Below are positions 54,755 to 63,284 of a DNA stretch of 64,000 nucleotides, one piece after another (within the stretch, counting starts at the first letter, position 1; every line of letters starts with the position of its first letter). The DNA is from Campylobacter coli. Lineage in GTDB: Bacteria; Campylobacterota; Campylobacteria; Campylobacterales; Campylobacteraceae. The translations under genes were made by a program, and so were the position numbers. Below the pieces are notes generated by a model, which saw nothing but the letters and a program-made list of their open reading frames with translations, was not told where the DNA came from and ran no database searches. The stretch lies in the NCBI GenBank assembly GCA_039516895.1, contig CP154437.1, positions 1,302,001 through 1,366,000 on the forward strand. Direction: 5' to 3'.

Positions 54755-55333
54755 CTCTTTCTTTTCTTTTAAAAACCACAAATAAGCAAAATCAAGCAAG
54801 GGTGTATGGATTATCTTTTTAGAAAATTCTTCATATTCGTTAATCTTTACAAAAACAGCCTCTATTTGCTCATCCTCAACGCCACCTCCTTCACAAACCT
54901 TATCATTCTCATCTACAATTGCAAAATAAAAACTTTGTCTGCTAGCTCCTGAACCAAAGCCTGTATAAAAATCACCCACTTTTTCAAATTCTTTAGGAGC
55001 ATAACCTACTTCTTCGATACATTCTTCTTTAGCTATTTGTTCCAAGGGTAAATCTTTATCCACAAGTCCTGAACAAAGTTCTATGGTATAGCCCATATTT
55101 TCATCTTTTTGATAGTTTTTATCTTGCTTTTGATGATACCAAAGCGGTATGCGAAATTGACGAACGAAAATAAAGCTTTTCAATTCTTTATGGTATAAAA
55201 GAATTGAAACGCTATCTTTAGATTCTATAAAATCCCAAGTGCAAAGCTTGCCATTACTTTCATAGCTGAATCTTTTAGGTTTGATATACTTAGACTCACA
55301 AAAAGGAAGCTCTTTTAAATTTTTAAATATCAT
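54740..55333 (-). CDS. NUDIX hydrolase
   Basis: A 197-residue NUDIX hydrolase. The NUDIX box reads SGLVDKDLPLEQIAKEECIEEVGY, fitting GX5EX7REUXEEXGU with Lys replacing Arg. The YTGFGSGASRQSFYFAIV segment is typical of ADP-ribose or UDP-sugar pyrophosphatases, so nucleoside diphosphate sugars are the likely substrates. It is downstream of cfrB on the same strand and convergent with the chemoreceptor. Matches Cj0447. Confidence 0.85.
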   Translation of the reverse strand: MIFKNLKELPFCESKYIKPKRFSYESNGKLCTWDFIESKDSVSILLYHKELKSFIFVRQFRIPLWYHQKQDKNYQKDENMGYTIELCSGLVDKDLPLEQIAKEECIEEVGYAPKEFEKVGDFYTGFGSGASRQSFYFAIVDENDKVCEGGGVEDEQIEAVFVKINEYEEFSKKIIHTPLLDFAYLWFLKEKKELCLK

Positions 55334-55411
55334 AAAACAAAGCCTTTATTTTTTCTTCATTATACTTTGTTTTTACTTGTTTTAAGTTAAGATACTCTCC
55401 TTTTTTTCATT

Positions 55412-57475
55412 TTAAAAATCATATTTGTAACTTAACCAAAAACTTCTTCCTTCTGTATAATCTTGATAGCGATTTGCATAGCCTCCTGGATTAGCATTAT
55501 CCCATCTTGTAACTTGTGGATCAAAGAAATCTTTGTCGAAAAGATTTTGCACTGTAAAACTTAAACTTGATTGTTTATCGATTTTATAATTTACTCCCAA
55601 ATCCACTATATAAAAAGGCTTATATTTTTGCCATGGCAAAGTTCCACTACCGCCACCTTTTGATCTGGCTATAGTATCAAGTCTTGCGCGTGCTTTAACA
55701 TAAGAGCTGAATTTGCCTTGCTCGTAATTTAATTTTAGCATAGCAATATGTCTTGGCAAATTTTCTATTCTATCTCCACCAAACCAATTTGTCTGTCCAT
55801 CCTTATAACGATTATCCATGAAAGTATAACTTGAATTGACACTAAAGCCATTATAAGGTTTTGTATTGAAAGCAAATTCAACACCCTTGGTTTGCGTTTT
55901 GCCAAGATTGATAGAACGCTCGCATGTAACACCATTGGCACAATCAATACCATTTTGTGTTCCCATTAATTCTTCACTACTGATTTGATTTTTAAAATCA
56001 GTAATAAACCCTGTAATAGAATAATGAGCAAAATCAAATATCCTAAAATCAACTCCCAACTCATAATTTGTACTTTCTTCAGGTTTTAAATCAGGATTTC
56101 CAAAAGAAGCACTTCCGTTGCTATAATTATAATAACCATTAGTAAGTTGTTTTGCTGCTGGAGTTTTATAGCCCATAGCTACACCTCCTTTAAAAGCAAC
56201 ATTATCATTTAAATGATAAACAAGATATACTCTAGGAGTTAGTTCAGAATCAAACAAATCGCTATAAATATAACGCAAGCCTGTAGTAAAAATCAAATCA
56301 TCGCTAATAAAATATTCACCCTCACCATAAAGCGCAACCGTAGTTTGATCAAGATTTTTACCCCTTACTTCACTACCTGCACTTTCTTGATCGTTTTTAA
56401 GCGTCTCATAGTCTATTCTTGTTCCAAAAGTGCTTACCAAATTTCCATATTTATCCAAATTCCAAGGCAAGACAACCTTTCCTTCCCCTACCCAAATTTG
56501 ACTATGTAGTTCTTTATCTTTGGTGCTGCCATACTGTAAATACGCATTACTTGTTCCAAATTCATAATTTCCATCATGGTTTAAAACAACATTATCTTTA
56601 AACAGCTGCCTTTCGCTTTTGATAGCCCTACCACTTGTAGAATTTACTGAAATTTCATTGACATAACGCTCAACATCTAAATAAACATTATTGCTATCAT
56701 TCACAGTCCAATTCAGTCTTGACCCAAAACCCAAACTCGTAAAATATCCAGGACTATGACTTGCGATTTGATAATTTTCAGGTCTTTGAGTACCATTACT
56801 CCAAACCGGCGTAGGCCATTTTAAATCAGAAGCTGCCTTATCATAATACTTAATCCTAGCAGAAATTGAAAGCGTATCTTCAATCAAAGGTGTAGCCACA
56901 TAAGCATTAAAACCACTCGCATTTCCATATTTATTAGAATGCTGCTGTAAAAGGGTGTTAAATTCTATACTCGCTTCGGTTTTATTAGGATTTTTTTTAG
57001 TAATGATATTTATTACCCCGCCTACTGCATCACTACCATAAAGCGTAGAAGCAGGTCCGCGTATCACTTCAATACGCTCTATCATAGATGCGGGAGGTAA
57101 ATATCCTGATTCGCTACCACTAAAACCATTATCATAAAAACCATTAGCAACGCTTTGACGCTTTCCATCAATCAAAACCAAAGTATAAGAACTCCCAAAA
57201 CCTCGTATGCTAAAATCATAAGTACCGGTTTTATTCATAGTAACATCAACACCTGGAATATCTGAAATTGCCTCTCCTATATCCTTAATGGGTTTTTTAT
57301 TAAGTTCTTCCTTGGTAATAACAGAAATACTAGCAGGCGCATCCACTAAGTCTTGCTCAAAACCACTTGCGCTCACTACCACATCATCAAGTTGGTATTG
57401 TTCTTCTGCTTTAATTTCACCTAATCCCATCAAACAAAAACACAAAATGCTTAATTTAAGCCTTTTAGCATTCAT
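55412..57475 (-). CDS. cfrB: TonB-dependent outer-membrane receptor, CfrB-like
   Basis: A TonB-dependent receptor of 687 residues. A signal peptide (about 1-23, ending IKAEE) is followed by a TonB-box-like LDDVVVSASG, the plug domain (SIRGFGSSYTLVLIDGKRQSV, IERIEVIRGPASTLYGSDAVGGVINII) and a 22-strand barrel ending in aromatic YKYDF. It fits the CfrB ferric-enterobactin receptor locus next to accA (Cj0444 in reference order). The reference gene is a pseudogene in NCTC 11168, from memory, while this frame is intact. A Fur box overlaps its predicted -10 box. Confidence 0.88.
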   Translation of the reverse strand: MNAKRLKLSILCFCLMGLGEIKAEEQYQLDDVVVSASGFEQDLVDAPASISVITKEELNKKPIKDIGEAISDIPGVDVTMNKTGTYDFSIRGFGSSYTLVLIDGKRQSVANGFYDNGFSGSESGYLPPASMIERIEVIRGPASTLYGSDAVGGVINIITKKNPNKTEASIEFNTLLQQHSNKYGNASGFNAYVATPLIEDTLSISARIKYYDKAASDLKWPTPVWSNGTQRPENYQIASHSPGYFTSLGFGSRLNWTVNDSNNVYLDVERYVNEISVNSTSGRAIKSERQLFKDNVVLNHDGNYEFGTSNAYLQYGSTKDKELHSQIWVGEGKVVLPWNLDKYGNLVSTFGTRIDYETLKNDQESAGSEVRGKNLDQTTVALYGEGEYFISDDLIFTTGLRYIYSDLFDSELTPRVYLVYHLNDNVAFKGGVAMGYKTPAAKQLTNGYYNYSNGSASFGNPDLKPEESTNYELGVDFRIFDFAHYSITGFITDFKNQISSEELMGTQNGIDCANGVTCERSINLGKTQTKGVEFAFNTKPYNGFSVNSSYTFMDNRYKDGQTNWFGGDRIENLPRHIAMLKLNYEQGKFSSYVKARARLDTIARSKGGGSGTLPWQKYKPFYIVDLGVNYKIDKQSSLSFTVQNLFDKDFFDPQVTRWDNANPGGYANRYQDYTEGRSFWLSYKYDF

Positions 57476-57565
57476 CGTCCTTTTTCCTTTCTTGTATTAG
57501 GCTATTATGATAGTTAAAATCAATTTTGAAGTATAGATAAAAATGACTTTAAATTCACTTAACTT

Positions 57566-57584
57566 TGATAATAATTATAAAAAC
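57566..57584 (-). promoter_or_regulatory. Putative Fur box and -10 of cfrB
   Basis: On the minus strand this reads TTATAATTATTATCAA in its core, matching the right half of the Fur consensus (ATAATCATTATC) at 11 of 12 positions. It contains TATAAT (57574-57579), so iron-bound Fur could block the promoter. It is about 100 bases ahead of the cfrB ATG. Confidence 0.6.
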
Positions 57585-57718
57585 AATTTTAAAGCTTAAA
57601 ATTTGCACAAAACATAGCTTTTTAGAAATATTATAAGTTATTTTAAAAGACAAGTAAGAGGAAAAAATATCTTAAAAAAAGTATTATATTTAAACACAAA
57701 TAATTTATTCAAATCTCC

Positions 57719-58552
57719 TTATGAGAGATTTGAATTGCTATCTAACAGAATTTGTTCTGCTTTCTTAATAACGGGTAGATCCACCATCATTCCATTATGA
57801 TTAAAAATGATATCATTGCTGTTTTTTCTAAGTGATAAAATTTCTTTTGCCCATGCAATTTGTTGAGCTGATGGGCTAAAAACTTCATTGATTGGTACAA
57901 CTTGATTTGGATGAATACACAAAGATCCTCCAAAGCCCATTGATTTTGCAAATAGCAAATCTTCTTTTAATCCATCAATATTTTTTATATCAGGATAAAC
58001 TCCATTGATTGGTGATAAAAGATTGTATTTTACGCTTTTTAAAACAATCTGCGTTCTAATGCTGTTTAAAATAAAATTCTTCCCCTCTCCCTCTTGCAAA
58101 TTTAAATCCAAAGTCATATCTAAACTTCCAAAACTTAACGCTAAAACACTCGGATGCCTAGCAATATCATCTAAATTTTCCACTCCCAATGCACTTTCGA
58201 TGATGGGTATTATAGGAAGTTCAAATTTGCTAAGTATATCTATATCCTCATAATTTTGCGCCTTTGGTAATACAATGCCAACAATACTGTTAGATTCTTT
58301 AATAGTTGAAATTAAGGACAAATCTTTTTGAAATTCCGCGCTTTGTGTTTCATTAATCCTTATAAGAAATTTATCGTTATTTTCAGCACATTGACTTGAA
58401 AAATCTGCAATATTTTTTCTTCCAACTTCTTTTTTTGCCTCTTCAACAGAATCTTCCAAATCAATAATAATTTGATTAGCGCCGCTTTGTAAGGCTTTTA
58501 TAAACCTTTCTGGATAAATTGATGGAACAAATAAAAAACTTTTAGCTTTCAT
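57719..58552 (-). CDS. CitE-like CoA ester lyase (probable citramalyl-CoA lyase)
   Basis: A 277-residue member of the HpcH/HpaI/CitE aldolase family, which cleaves citryl-, malyl- or citramalyl-CoA. The motif SFLFVPSIYPERFIKALQSGANQIIIDLEDSV contains the conserved metal-binding Asp-Glu-Asp region, with RIN, PIIESALGVENL and ALSFGSLDMTLDL (Glu and Asp metal ligands) following. In context with the CoA-transferase and the HTD2-type hydratase it is most likely a citramalyl-CoA lyase that gives pyruvate and acetyl-CoA. It is the last gene of the operon. Confidence 0.8.
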   Translation of the reverse strand: MKAKSFLFVPSIYPERFIKALQSGANQIIIDLEDSVEEAKKEVGRKNIADFSSQCAENNDKFLIRINETQSAEFQKDLSLISTIKESNSIVGIVLPKAQNYEDIDILSKFELPIIPIIESALGVENLDDIARHPSVLALSFGSLDMTLDLNLQEGEGKNFILNSIRTQIVLKSVKYNLLSPINGVYPDIKNIDGLKEDLLFAKSMGFGGSLCIHPNQVVPINEVFSPSAQQIAWAKEILSLRKNSNDIIFNHNGMMVDLPVIKKAEQILLDSNSNLS

Positions 58553-58562
58553 AGAAAAATCC

Positions 58563-59735
58563 TTAAATAATCTTTTTTTCTTTGAATAAATTTATCTTAT
58601 CAGAAAAACCAAATTCTCTAAGAATTGATTCTGTGTGTTCCCCAAGGGCTGGAATTTTGTCCATTCTAGCCTCATAATTGTTATTTGTTGCCGGCGGTAA
58701 AAGTGCAGGTATCTTCCCAACCTCGCTATCAACTTCCCTCCAACGATTTCTAGCTTTTAGCTGTGGATGTTCCCATACTTGATTGAGTTCGTTGACATTT
58801 CCATTTGCAATTTTTGCTTCATCAAGACGCTTTATCACTTCTTTTGCGCTAAGGTTTTTAAAAGCGTCTTCGATTATTTCTTTTACTTTTGATGCATTTT
58901 TGGTTCTTAAGGTATTGTTTTTAAAATCTTCGTGATCAATTAATGATTCATCTTGCAATACAATTTTACAAAAGCTTTCCCATTCTCTTGGATTTTGCAA
59001 GCCAAACATTACAACTCCATCTTTTGCCTTATAAGGACCATATGGAGTAATACTTGCATGAAATGCACCTTTTCTCTCTGGAGGAGTCGCATTTTTATAG
59101 GTGTAATAAAGAGGATAATTCATCCATTCAGCCATACATTCTAGCATGGAAATTTCTACCCTAGAACCCTTTCCAGTTTTTTCTAAGTATAATAATGCCT
59201 GCAAAATACCGCTATAAGCATACATTCCTGCGGAAATATCTGCGATACTGATTGGAACTTTTACACATTCATCTTGCGTACCCGTTATGGAAACTAAGCC
59301 ACTTTCTGATTGTATTAAAAGATCATATGCTTTTTTATGTCCATAATTTCCACCTTCGCCATATCCAGAAATATCGCAAACTATAATCTTTGGGTTGTAT
59401 TTTTTTAGATTTTCATAATCCAATCCCAATCTTTTAGATGCGCCAAATGCTAAATTTTGCACAAAAATATCCACTTTTGGTAAAATCGTCTTGATAAATT
59501 CAAGCGCGTCAGGATCTTTTAAATCAATAGCCAAACTTTCCTTACTGCGATTTACCCAGACAAAATGACTAGCTATACCATCTACTCTTTTATCATATCC
59601 TCTTGCCAAATCTCCCACTTCAGGTCTTTCTATTTTAATAACTCTAGCCCCTAAATCCGCCAATTGTCTTGTACAAAAAGGTGCTGCTATTGCTTGTTCT
59701 ATACTTAAAACCAGTTTTCCTTCTAAAGGTAACAT
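58563..59735 (-). CDS. CaiB/BaiF family CoA-transferase
   Basis: A class III CoA-transferase of 390 residues. The N-terminal Rossmann motif (LSIEQAIAAPFCTRQLADLGARVIKIERP), NRSKESLAIDLK and KKAYDLLIQSESGL with nucleophile Asp138 are all present, as are GTQDECVKVPISIADISAGMYA and the C-terminal region. Such enzymes move CoA from succinyl-CoA to a carboxylate. Gene context suggests itaconate or mesaconate as acceptor. It lies 10 nt from the lyase gene. Confidence 0.83.
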   Translation of the reverse strand: MLPLEGKLVLSIEQAIAAPFCTRQLADLGARVIKIERPEVGDLARGYDKRVDGIASHFVWVNRSKESLAIDLKDPDALEFIKTILPKVDIFVQNLAFGASKRLGLDYENLKKYNPKIIVCDISGYGEGGNYGHKKAYDLLIQSESGLVSITGTQDECVKVPISIADISAGMYAYSGILQALLYLEKTGKGSRVEISMLECMAEWMNYPLYYTYKNATPPERKGAFHASITPYGPYKAKDGVVMFGLQNPREWESFCKIVLQDESLIDHEDFKNNTLRTKNASKVKEIIEDAFKNLSAKEVIKRLDEAKIANGNVNELNQVWEHPQLKARNRWREVDSEVGKIPALLPPATNNNYEARMDKIPALGEHTESILREFGFSDKINLFKEKKII

Positions 59736-59747
59736 CTCTTCTCCTTT

Positions 59748-60578
59748 TTATTTAAAATGAATAGTGCCAGAATGCGCTACAAATCCATTTTTATTTATCC
59801 ATACTTCAGCAGTATTTTTATCAGTAATTTTTGACTCCACAGCAAAACTATCAGGAACACAAAGTGCATGCATACCTCTATAACTATAATTAACAATTTG
59901 TTTATCGGGATGATTTTTTACAAAGCAATTAATCATATAAGTTGCCAATAAAGGACCATGTATAACTAAACCATGATAACCCTCAACTTGCGTTGCATAA
60001 GGAAAATCATAGTGGATCTTATGGCCATTAAAGGTTAAAGCAGAATAGCGAAACAAAAGCGTGGAATCAGGTTGCATTTTTTCAGAATAATCTGCATTCA
60101 TAGCAACTACATCGCTCGTAAGCTTTGGAGGTGCTGGTTGTTTATAAACAATATCCTGTTCTTCCTCGATTTTTAACTGCTCTTTTTGATAATAGCAGTG
60201 TTCTAAGGTAACAAAAGTAAGTTTTCCACTTTTTCCTTGTTTTTCTTGAATCTTTTTTATTGTGGTTATTTTTGTTGCATCTTCTCCAATAATCAAAGGG
60301 GTAATAAATTTAAATCTACCTCCTGCCCACATACGATTGACTTCACCAAAGCTTGGCAAAAAGCTATTTTTATCTAGTCCTAGTTTAGGATGGCCATCTC
60401 TGCCTAATTTATCTGGAGTTAGTGCTTCATTAAAAAAGCACCATTGCCAAAGATATGGAAGGGCATCGCCATTTTTTAATTGCTTAGATTGTAGCGTTGC
60501 AACAATTTTTTGCACCTGTTTTTCATTGATGTTTTCTGTAAATTTTTCTTGTTTTCCAATAAAATTTTCATAACTCAT
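59748..60578 (-). CDS. HTD2/MaoC-type acyl-CoA hydratase (itaconyl- or mesaconyl-CoA)
   Basis: A 276-residue double-hotdog protein of the FAS1-like/HTD2 hydratase type. The C-terminal half carries FRYSALTFNGHKIHYD (catalytic His189 and Asp191 region) and VEGYHGLVIHGPLLAT, characteristic of mesaconyl-C4-CoA or itaconyl-CoA hydratases. It sits between the transporter and the CoA-transferase gene with tight spacing. The hydration product would be citramalyl-CoA, the substrate of the lyase two genes downstream. Confidence 0.78.
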   Translation of the reverse strand: MSYENFIGKQEKFTENINEKQVQKIVATLQSKQLKNGDALPYLWQWCFFNEALTPDKLGRDGHPKLGLDKNSFLPSFGEVNRMWAGGRFKFITPLIIGEDATKITTIKKIQEKQGKSGKLTFVTLEHCYYQKEQLKIEEEQDIVYKQPAPPKLTSDVVAMNADYSEKMQPDSTLLFRYSALTFNGHKIHYDFPYATQVEGYHGLVIHGPLLATYMINCFVKNHPDKQIVNYSYRGMHALCVPDSFAVESKITDKNTAEVWINKNGFVAHSGTIHFK

Positions 60579-60588
60579 TTTTTTCTCC

Positions 60589-61119
60589 TTAATTTAAAAT
60601 ACCTAAAAATAATAATACAAAACCAAATACTACCAAAATTAAAGGTAATATTATCAATCTTATAAAAAGATAGCGTTTTTCACTTTCATCTTGTGCACCA
60701 GCCAAAACCAAGGCTCCGCCTGTTGAAAAACTTGAATATCCAGTAAATGTTGCAAATACTGCGATTATAGAAAATGCAAGTGATGGCTCAAGCGCTTTGA
60801 TTGATGGTACGATAGAGAAAAATGTTGGCATAACCACCCCCATGCTTGAGGCAAACGCACTCATACAAGAAGATAAAATTCCAAGCAAATAATAAAGCCA
60901 ATTACTGCTACTTGAACCGTGTGCACTCATAAATGTTGTGATATTTTCCATTATGCCTGTTGTTTTACTGAGCTCAATAAGCATAGAAAGTGCTCCAATC
61001 ATAAAAATCAAATCCCAAGGCACATTCTTAAATGCTTCTTTTTCACTACCAATTCCAAATATTACTGCTAAAACGATTCCAAGAAATGAAACAAAAACAG
61101 GGTTAAAAATGGAAGTTAC
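60589..61119 (-). CDS. Dicarboxylate carrier, C-terminal part in the -1 frame
   Basis: This frame encodes about 176 residues of membrane protein that continue the carrier opened at 61886. From the last Lys codon of the first part, a -1 step reads Val-Thr-Ser-Ile-Phe and then FNPVFVSFLGIVLAVIFGI, WDLIFMIGALSMLIEL and a C-terminal helix. Initiation from the GTG at 61023 could also give a 144-residue fragment, but no ribosome site is evident. The two parts together would be 432 residues, the expected size of a MatC/IT-superfamily carrier. Confidence 0.7.
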   Translation of the reverse strand, partial: VTSIFNPVFVSFLGIVLAVIFGIGSEKEAFKNVPWDLIFMIGALSMLIELSKTTGIMENITTFMSAHGSSSSNWLYYLLGILSSCMSAFASSMGVVMPTFFSIVPSIKALEPSLAFSIIAVFATFTGYSSFSTGGALVLAGAQDESEKRYLFIRLIILPLILVVFGFVLLFLGILN

Positions 61120-61886
61120 TTTTTTAGTGTTTCATCATGAGGATTTAAAGCAAGAAAAAAAGATGGGATCATAATAACCGCAAAAACAAAGCACACAATA
61201 AAAATCGTCTTCCATTGCGCAGCATTTAATCTTTTTGGTTTTGTAATTTGCGAAGTAATTTTCACCTTATAACCTTTTAGCAAAAAATATCCGATTATAA
61301 AAATCAAAGTATGTGCAATAAACATATTTTTACCTAAATTTAATTGCATTATTGCAGAAGCTTCTGCTGAATAACCAAGTTTTTCGATAAGATCAAAAGT
61401 TACTCTGCCACCAAGGGTAAAGGGATTAAATCCACCTGCACAGGAACCAGAATAAATAATAATAGCTGCTAAAATCTTATTCATTTTGATTTTGCTAGCA
61501 ATATAAAGAACCAAAGGACTCATAAAAGCAAAGCCTGCATAATGTCCTGGTCCAATTCCTACAAATACCATAACTGTAATATAAAGTGCAATAGGAATAC
61601 TCCAAGGTCTGTTCCTAACAGAATACACAGCTTTTAACGCAAGATTGTTTAGCGTACCATTTGCAATCGCAAAACCATAAAAATAAGTAATAGAAAGAAG
61701 TATAAAAAATAAACTTAAACTTCCATTCCAAAGATTAATCACCTTTTCTGGTGTTATACCATAAAGGTATGCCCCAATAAAGGCTGAAAGCATCGCGAAG
61801 ACTCCGATATTTGCTTTAAGAACATAGCCCAAAGCAATTGATATTATGAGGGAAAATAAAATAATAATATTAATAGTATCCATCAT
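61116..61886 (-). CDS. MatC-like dicarboxylate carrier, N-terminal part
   Basis: The first 256 residues of a polytopic carrier of the IT superfamily with a MatC-type N-terminus: NGTLNNLALKAV and the GGFNPFTLGG loop, with about seven helices. AAGGAG precedes ATGATG, so either Met may start. The frame ends at TAA right after Leu-Lys-Lys, at the heptamer A_AAA_AAG (61119-61125, minus strand), and the rest of the protein is in the -1 frame. The transporter would import the operon's substrate, an itaconate- or mesaconate-like dicarboxylate. Confidence 0.72.
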   Translation of the reverse strand: MMDTINIIILFSLIISIALGYVLKANIGVFAMLSAFIGAYLYGITPEKVINLWNGSLSLFFILLSITYFYGFAIANGTLNNLALKAVYSVRNRPWSIPIALYITVMVFVGIGPGHYAGFAFMSPLVLYIASKIKMNKILAAIIIYSGSCAGGFNPFTLGGRVTFDLIEKLGYSAEASAIMQLNLGKNMFIAHTLIFIIGYFLLKGYKVKITSQITKPKRLNAAQWKTIFIVCFVFAVIMIPSFFLALNPHDETLKK

Positions 61887-62344
61887 TTAGCTCCTTATCT
61901 TGAGTAATTTTAAGATAATTTTCTACTAACTTCCAATAAAAAACACTTAAATACTATCAACAAATTTTTGACAAATAAAAATTTTATTTAATAATGTTAC
62001 CAATATTCTCATATTTTAAATTTATTGTTACTTAATTAAGCAAATTTAAAAAAATCATATATTTCATTTTTATATATTTTTAATATAAAAGTGATATTTT
62101 AAATATTAATAAATTTTTATTACAATATTACCCATTTGTCAAATTATTTTTTATCCATTAAAAAGTATAAATGCTTCTTTACATCTTCTATATTGTTTTA
62201 TTTGTGATATAGAGGATATAAAGTATTCATTATTTATCTCTTATATTTATTAAACTTTTTTTGTAGGTTTTGCTTTATTGTCAAAATTTTAATTTTTTAG
62301 AATAATTTGAAAATTTTAAAGAGTATTTTTATTAAGTAGAGTTT
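61887..62344. other. Intergenic region between the carrier operon and accA
   Basis: A 458-bp, very A/T-rich stretch. It must hold the promoter of the minus-strand carrier operon; a TAAAAT (61981-61986, minus strand) is a possible -10 but not a strong one. A short minus-strand frame (62151-62240, about 30 residues, ending AFILFNG) looks protein-like and may be a gene remnant. No inverted-repeat operator is obvious. Confidence 0.4.
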
Positions 62345-62360
62345 TTAGCTTTCGCTAAAA
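62343..62360 (-). terminator. Possible accA terminator
   Basis: A 7-bp stem TTTTAGC / GCTAAAA with a GAAA tetraloop overlaps the accA stop codon. No T-run follows, so termination is uncertain. Confidence 0.4.
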
Positions 62361-63283
62361 GCTCCAAGTTGAAGAATTTTTTGCATGCGATTTGAAGCAA
62401 GTTCTCGTGGATCTATTTTTTCTAATTCATCCAAGGCTTTTTTAACATAATCAGCTATAGCAACAGCAGCAGCTTCTTTATTGCGATGGGCTCCGTTGAT
62501 AGGCTCTTCAATCACATCGTCAATTAAGCCTTGACTTTTTAAATCATCTGCAGTAACTTTCATAGCTTTTGTTGCTGCTTCGCTTTTAGAAGGATCATTC
62601 CAAAGTATAGCCGCACAACCCTCAGGAGAAATAACAGAAAAAACTGAATTTTTCATCATTGCAAGCTTATCAGCCACACCTATAGCCAAAGCTCCACCAC
62701 TTCCTCCTTCTCCTATAACCACAGCTATAGTAGGAGTTTTTAAATCGCTAAGTTCATACAAATTTGTAGCAATAGCTTCACTTTGACCACGTTCTTCTGC
62801 TCCCAAACCTGGATAAGCACCTGGGGTATCTATCAAAAACAAAATAGGAATTTGAAATTTCTCTGCAAGTCTTGCCACTCTTAAAGCTTTTCTATAACCT
62901 TCAGGATGAGGCATACCAAAATTTCTAGCGATCTTTTCTTTTGTGCCACGTCCCTTTTGTTCTCCTATAACTATAAGTTTTTTTTCTCCTAAATATCCCA
63001 TAAAACAAACAATAGCAGGATCATCTCTAAAAGCACGATCTCCGTGAATTTCATAAGCATCATTTAAAATAAGATCTATATAATCAAGTGCATAAGGGCG
63101 ATCTGGATGACGAGCGAGTTGCAAGCGTCCAAAATCGCTTAAATTTTTATAAGTTTTAGCAATTTCTTTTTCGAGATTTTTTTTAAGTATAGCAACAGCC
63201 TCGGTATCACCCTTAATTTGAGCATTGATAATATCTTCATCAATTTGCTGAATATTCTTTTCAAAATCTAAATACGAAGCCAT
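62345..63283 (-). CDS. accA: Acetyl-CoA carboxylase carboxyltransferase subunit alpha
   Basis: AccA, the alpha subunit of the carboxyltransferase that makes malonyl-CoA for fatty-acid synthesis. Motifs include [81 protein letters not shown] and [17 protein letters not shown]. The length of 312 residues is normal. It is 1 nt from fabF and co-transcribed with it. Confidence 0.97.
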   Translation of the reverse strand: MASYLDFEKNIQQIDEDIINAQIKGDTEAVAILKKNLEKEIAKTYKNLSDFGRLQLARHPDRPYALDYIDLILNDAYEIHGDRAFRDDPAIVCFMGYLGEKKLIVIGEQKGRGTKEKIARNFGMPHPEGYRKALRVARLAEKFQIPILFLIDTPGAYPGLGAEERGQSEAIATNLYELSDLKTPTIAVVIGEGGSGGALAIGVADKLAMMKNSVFSVISPEGCAAILWNDPSKSEAATKAMKVTADDLKSQGLIDDVIEEPINGAHRNKEAAAVAIADYVKKALDELEKIDPRELASNRMQKILQLGAFSES

Positions 63284-63284
63284 A

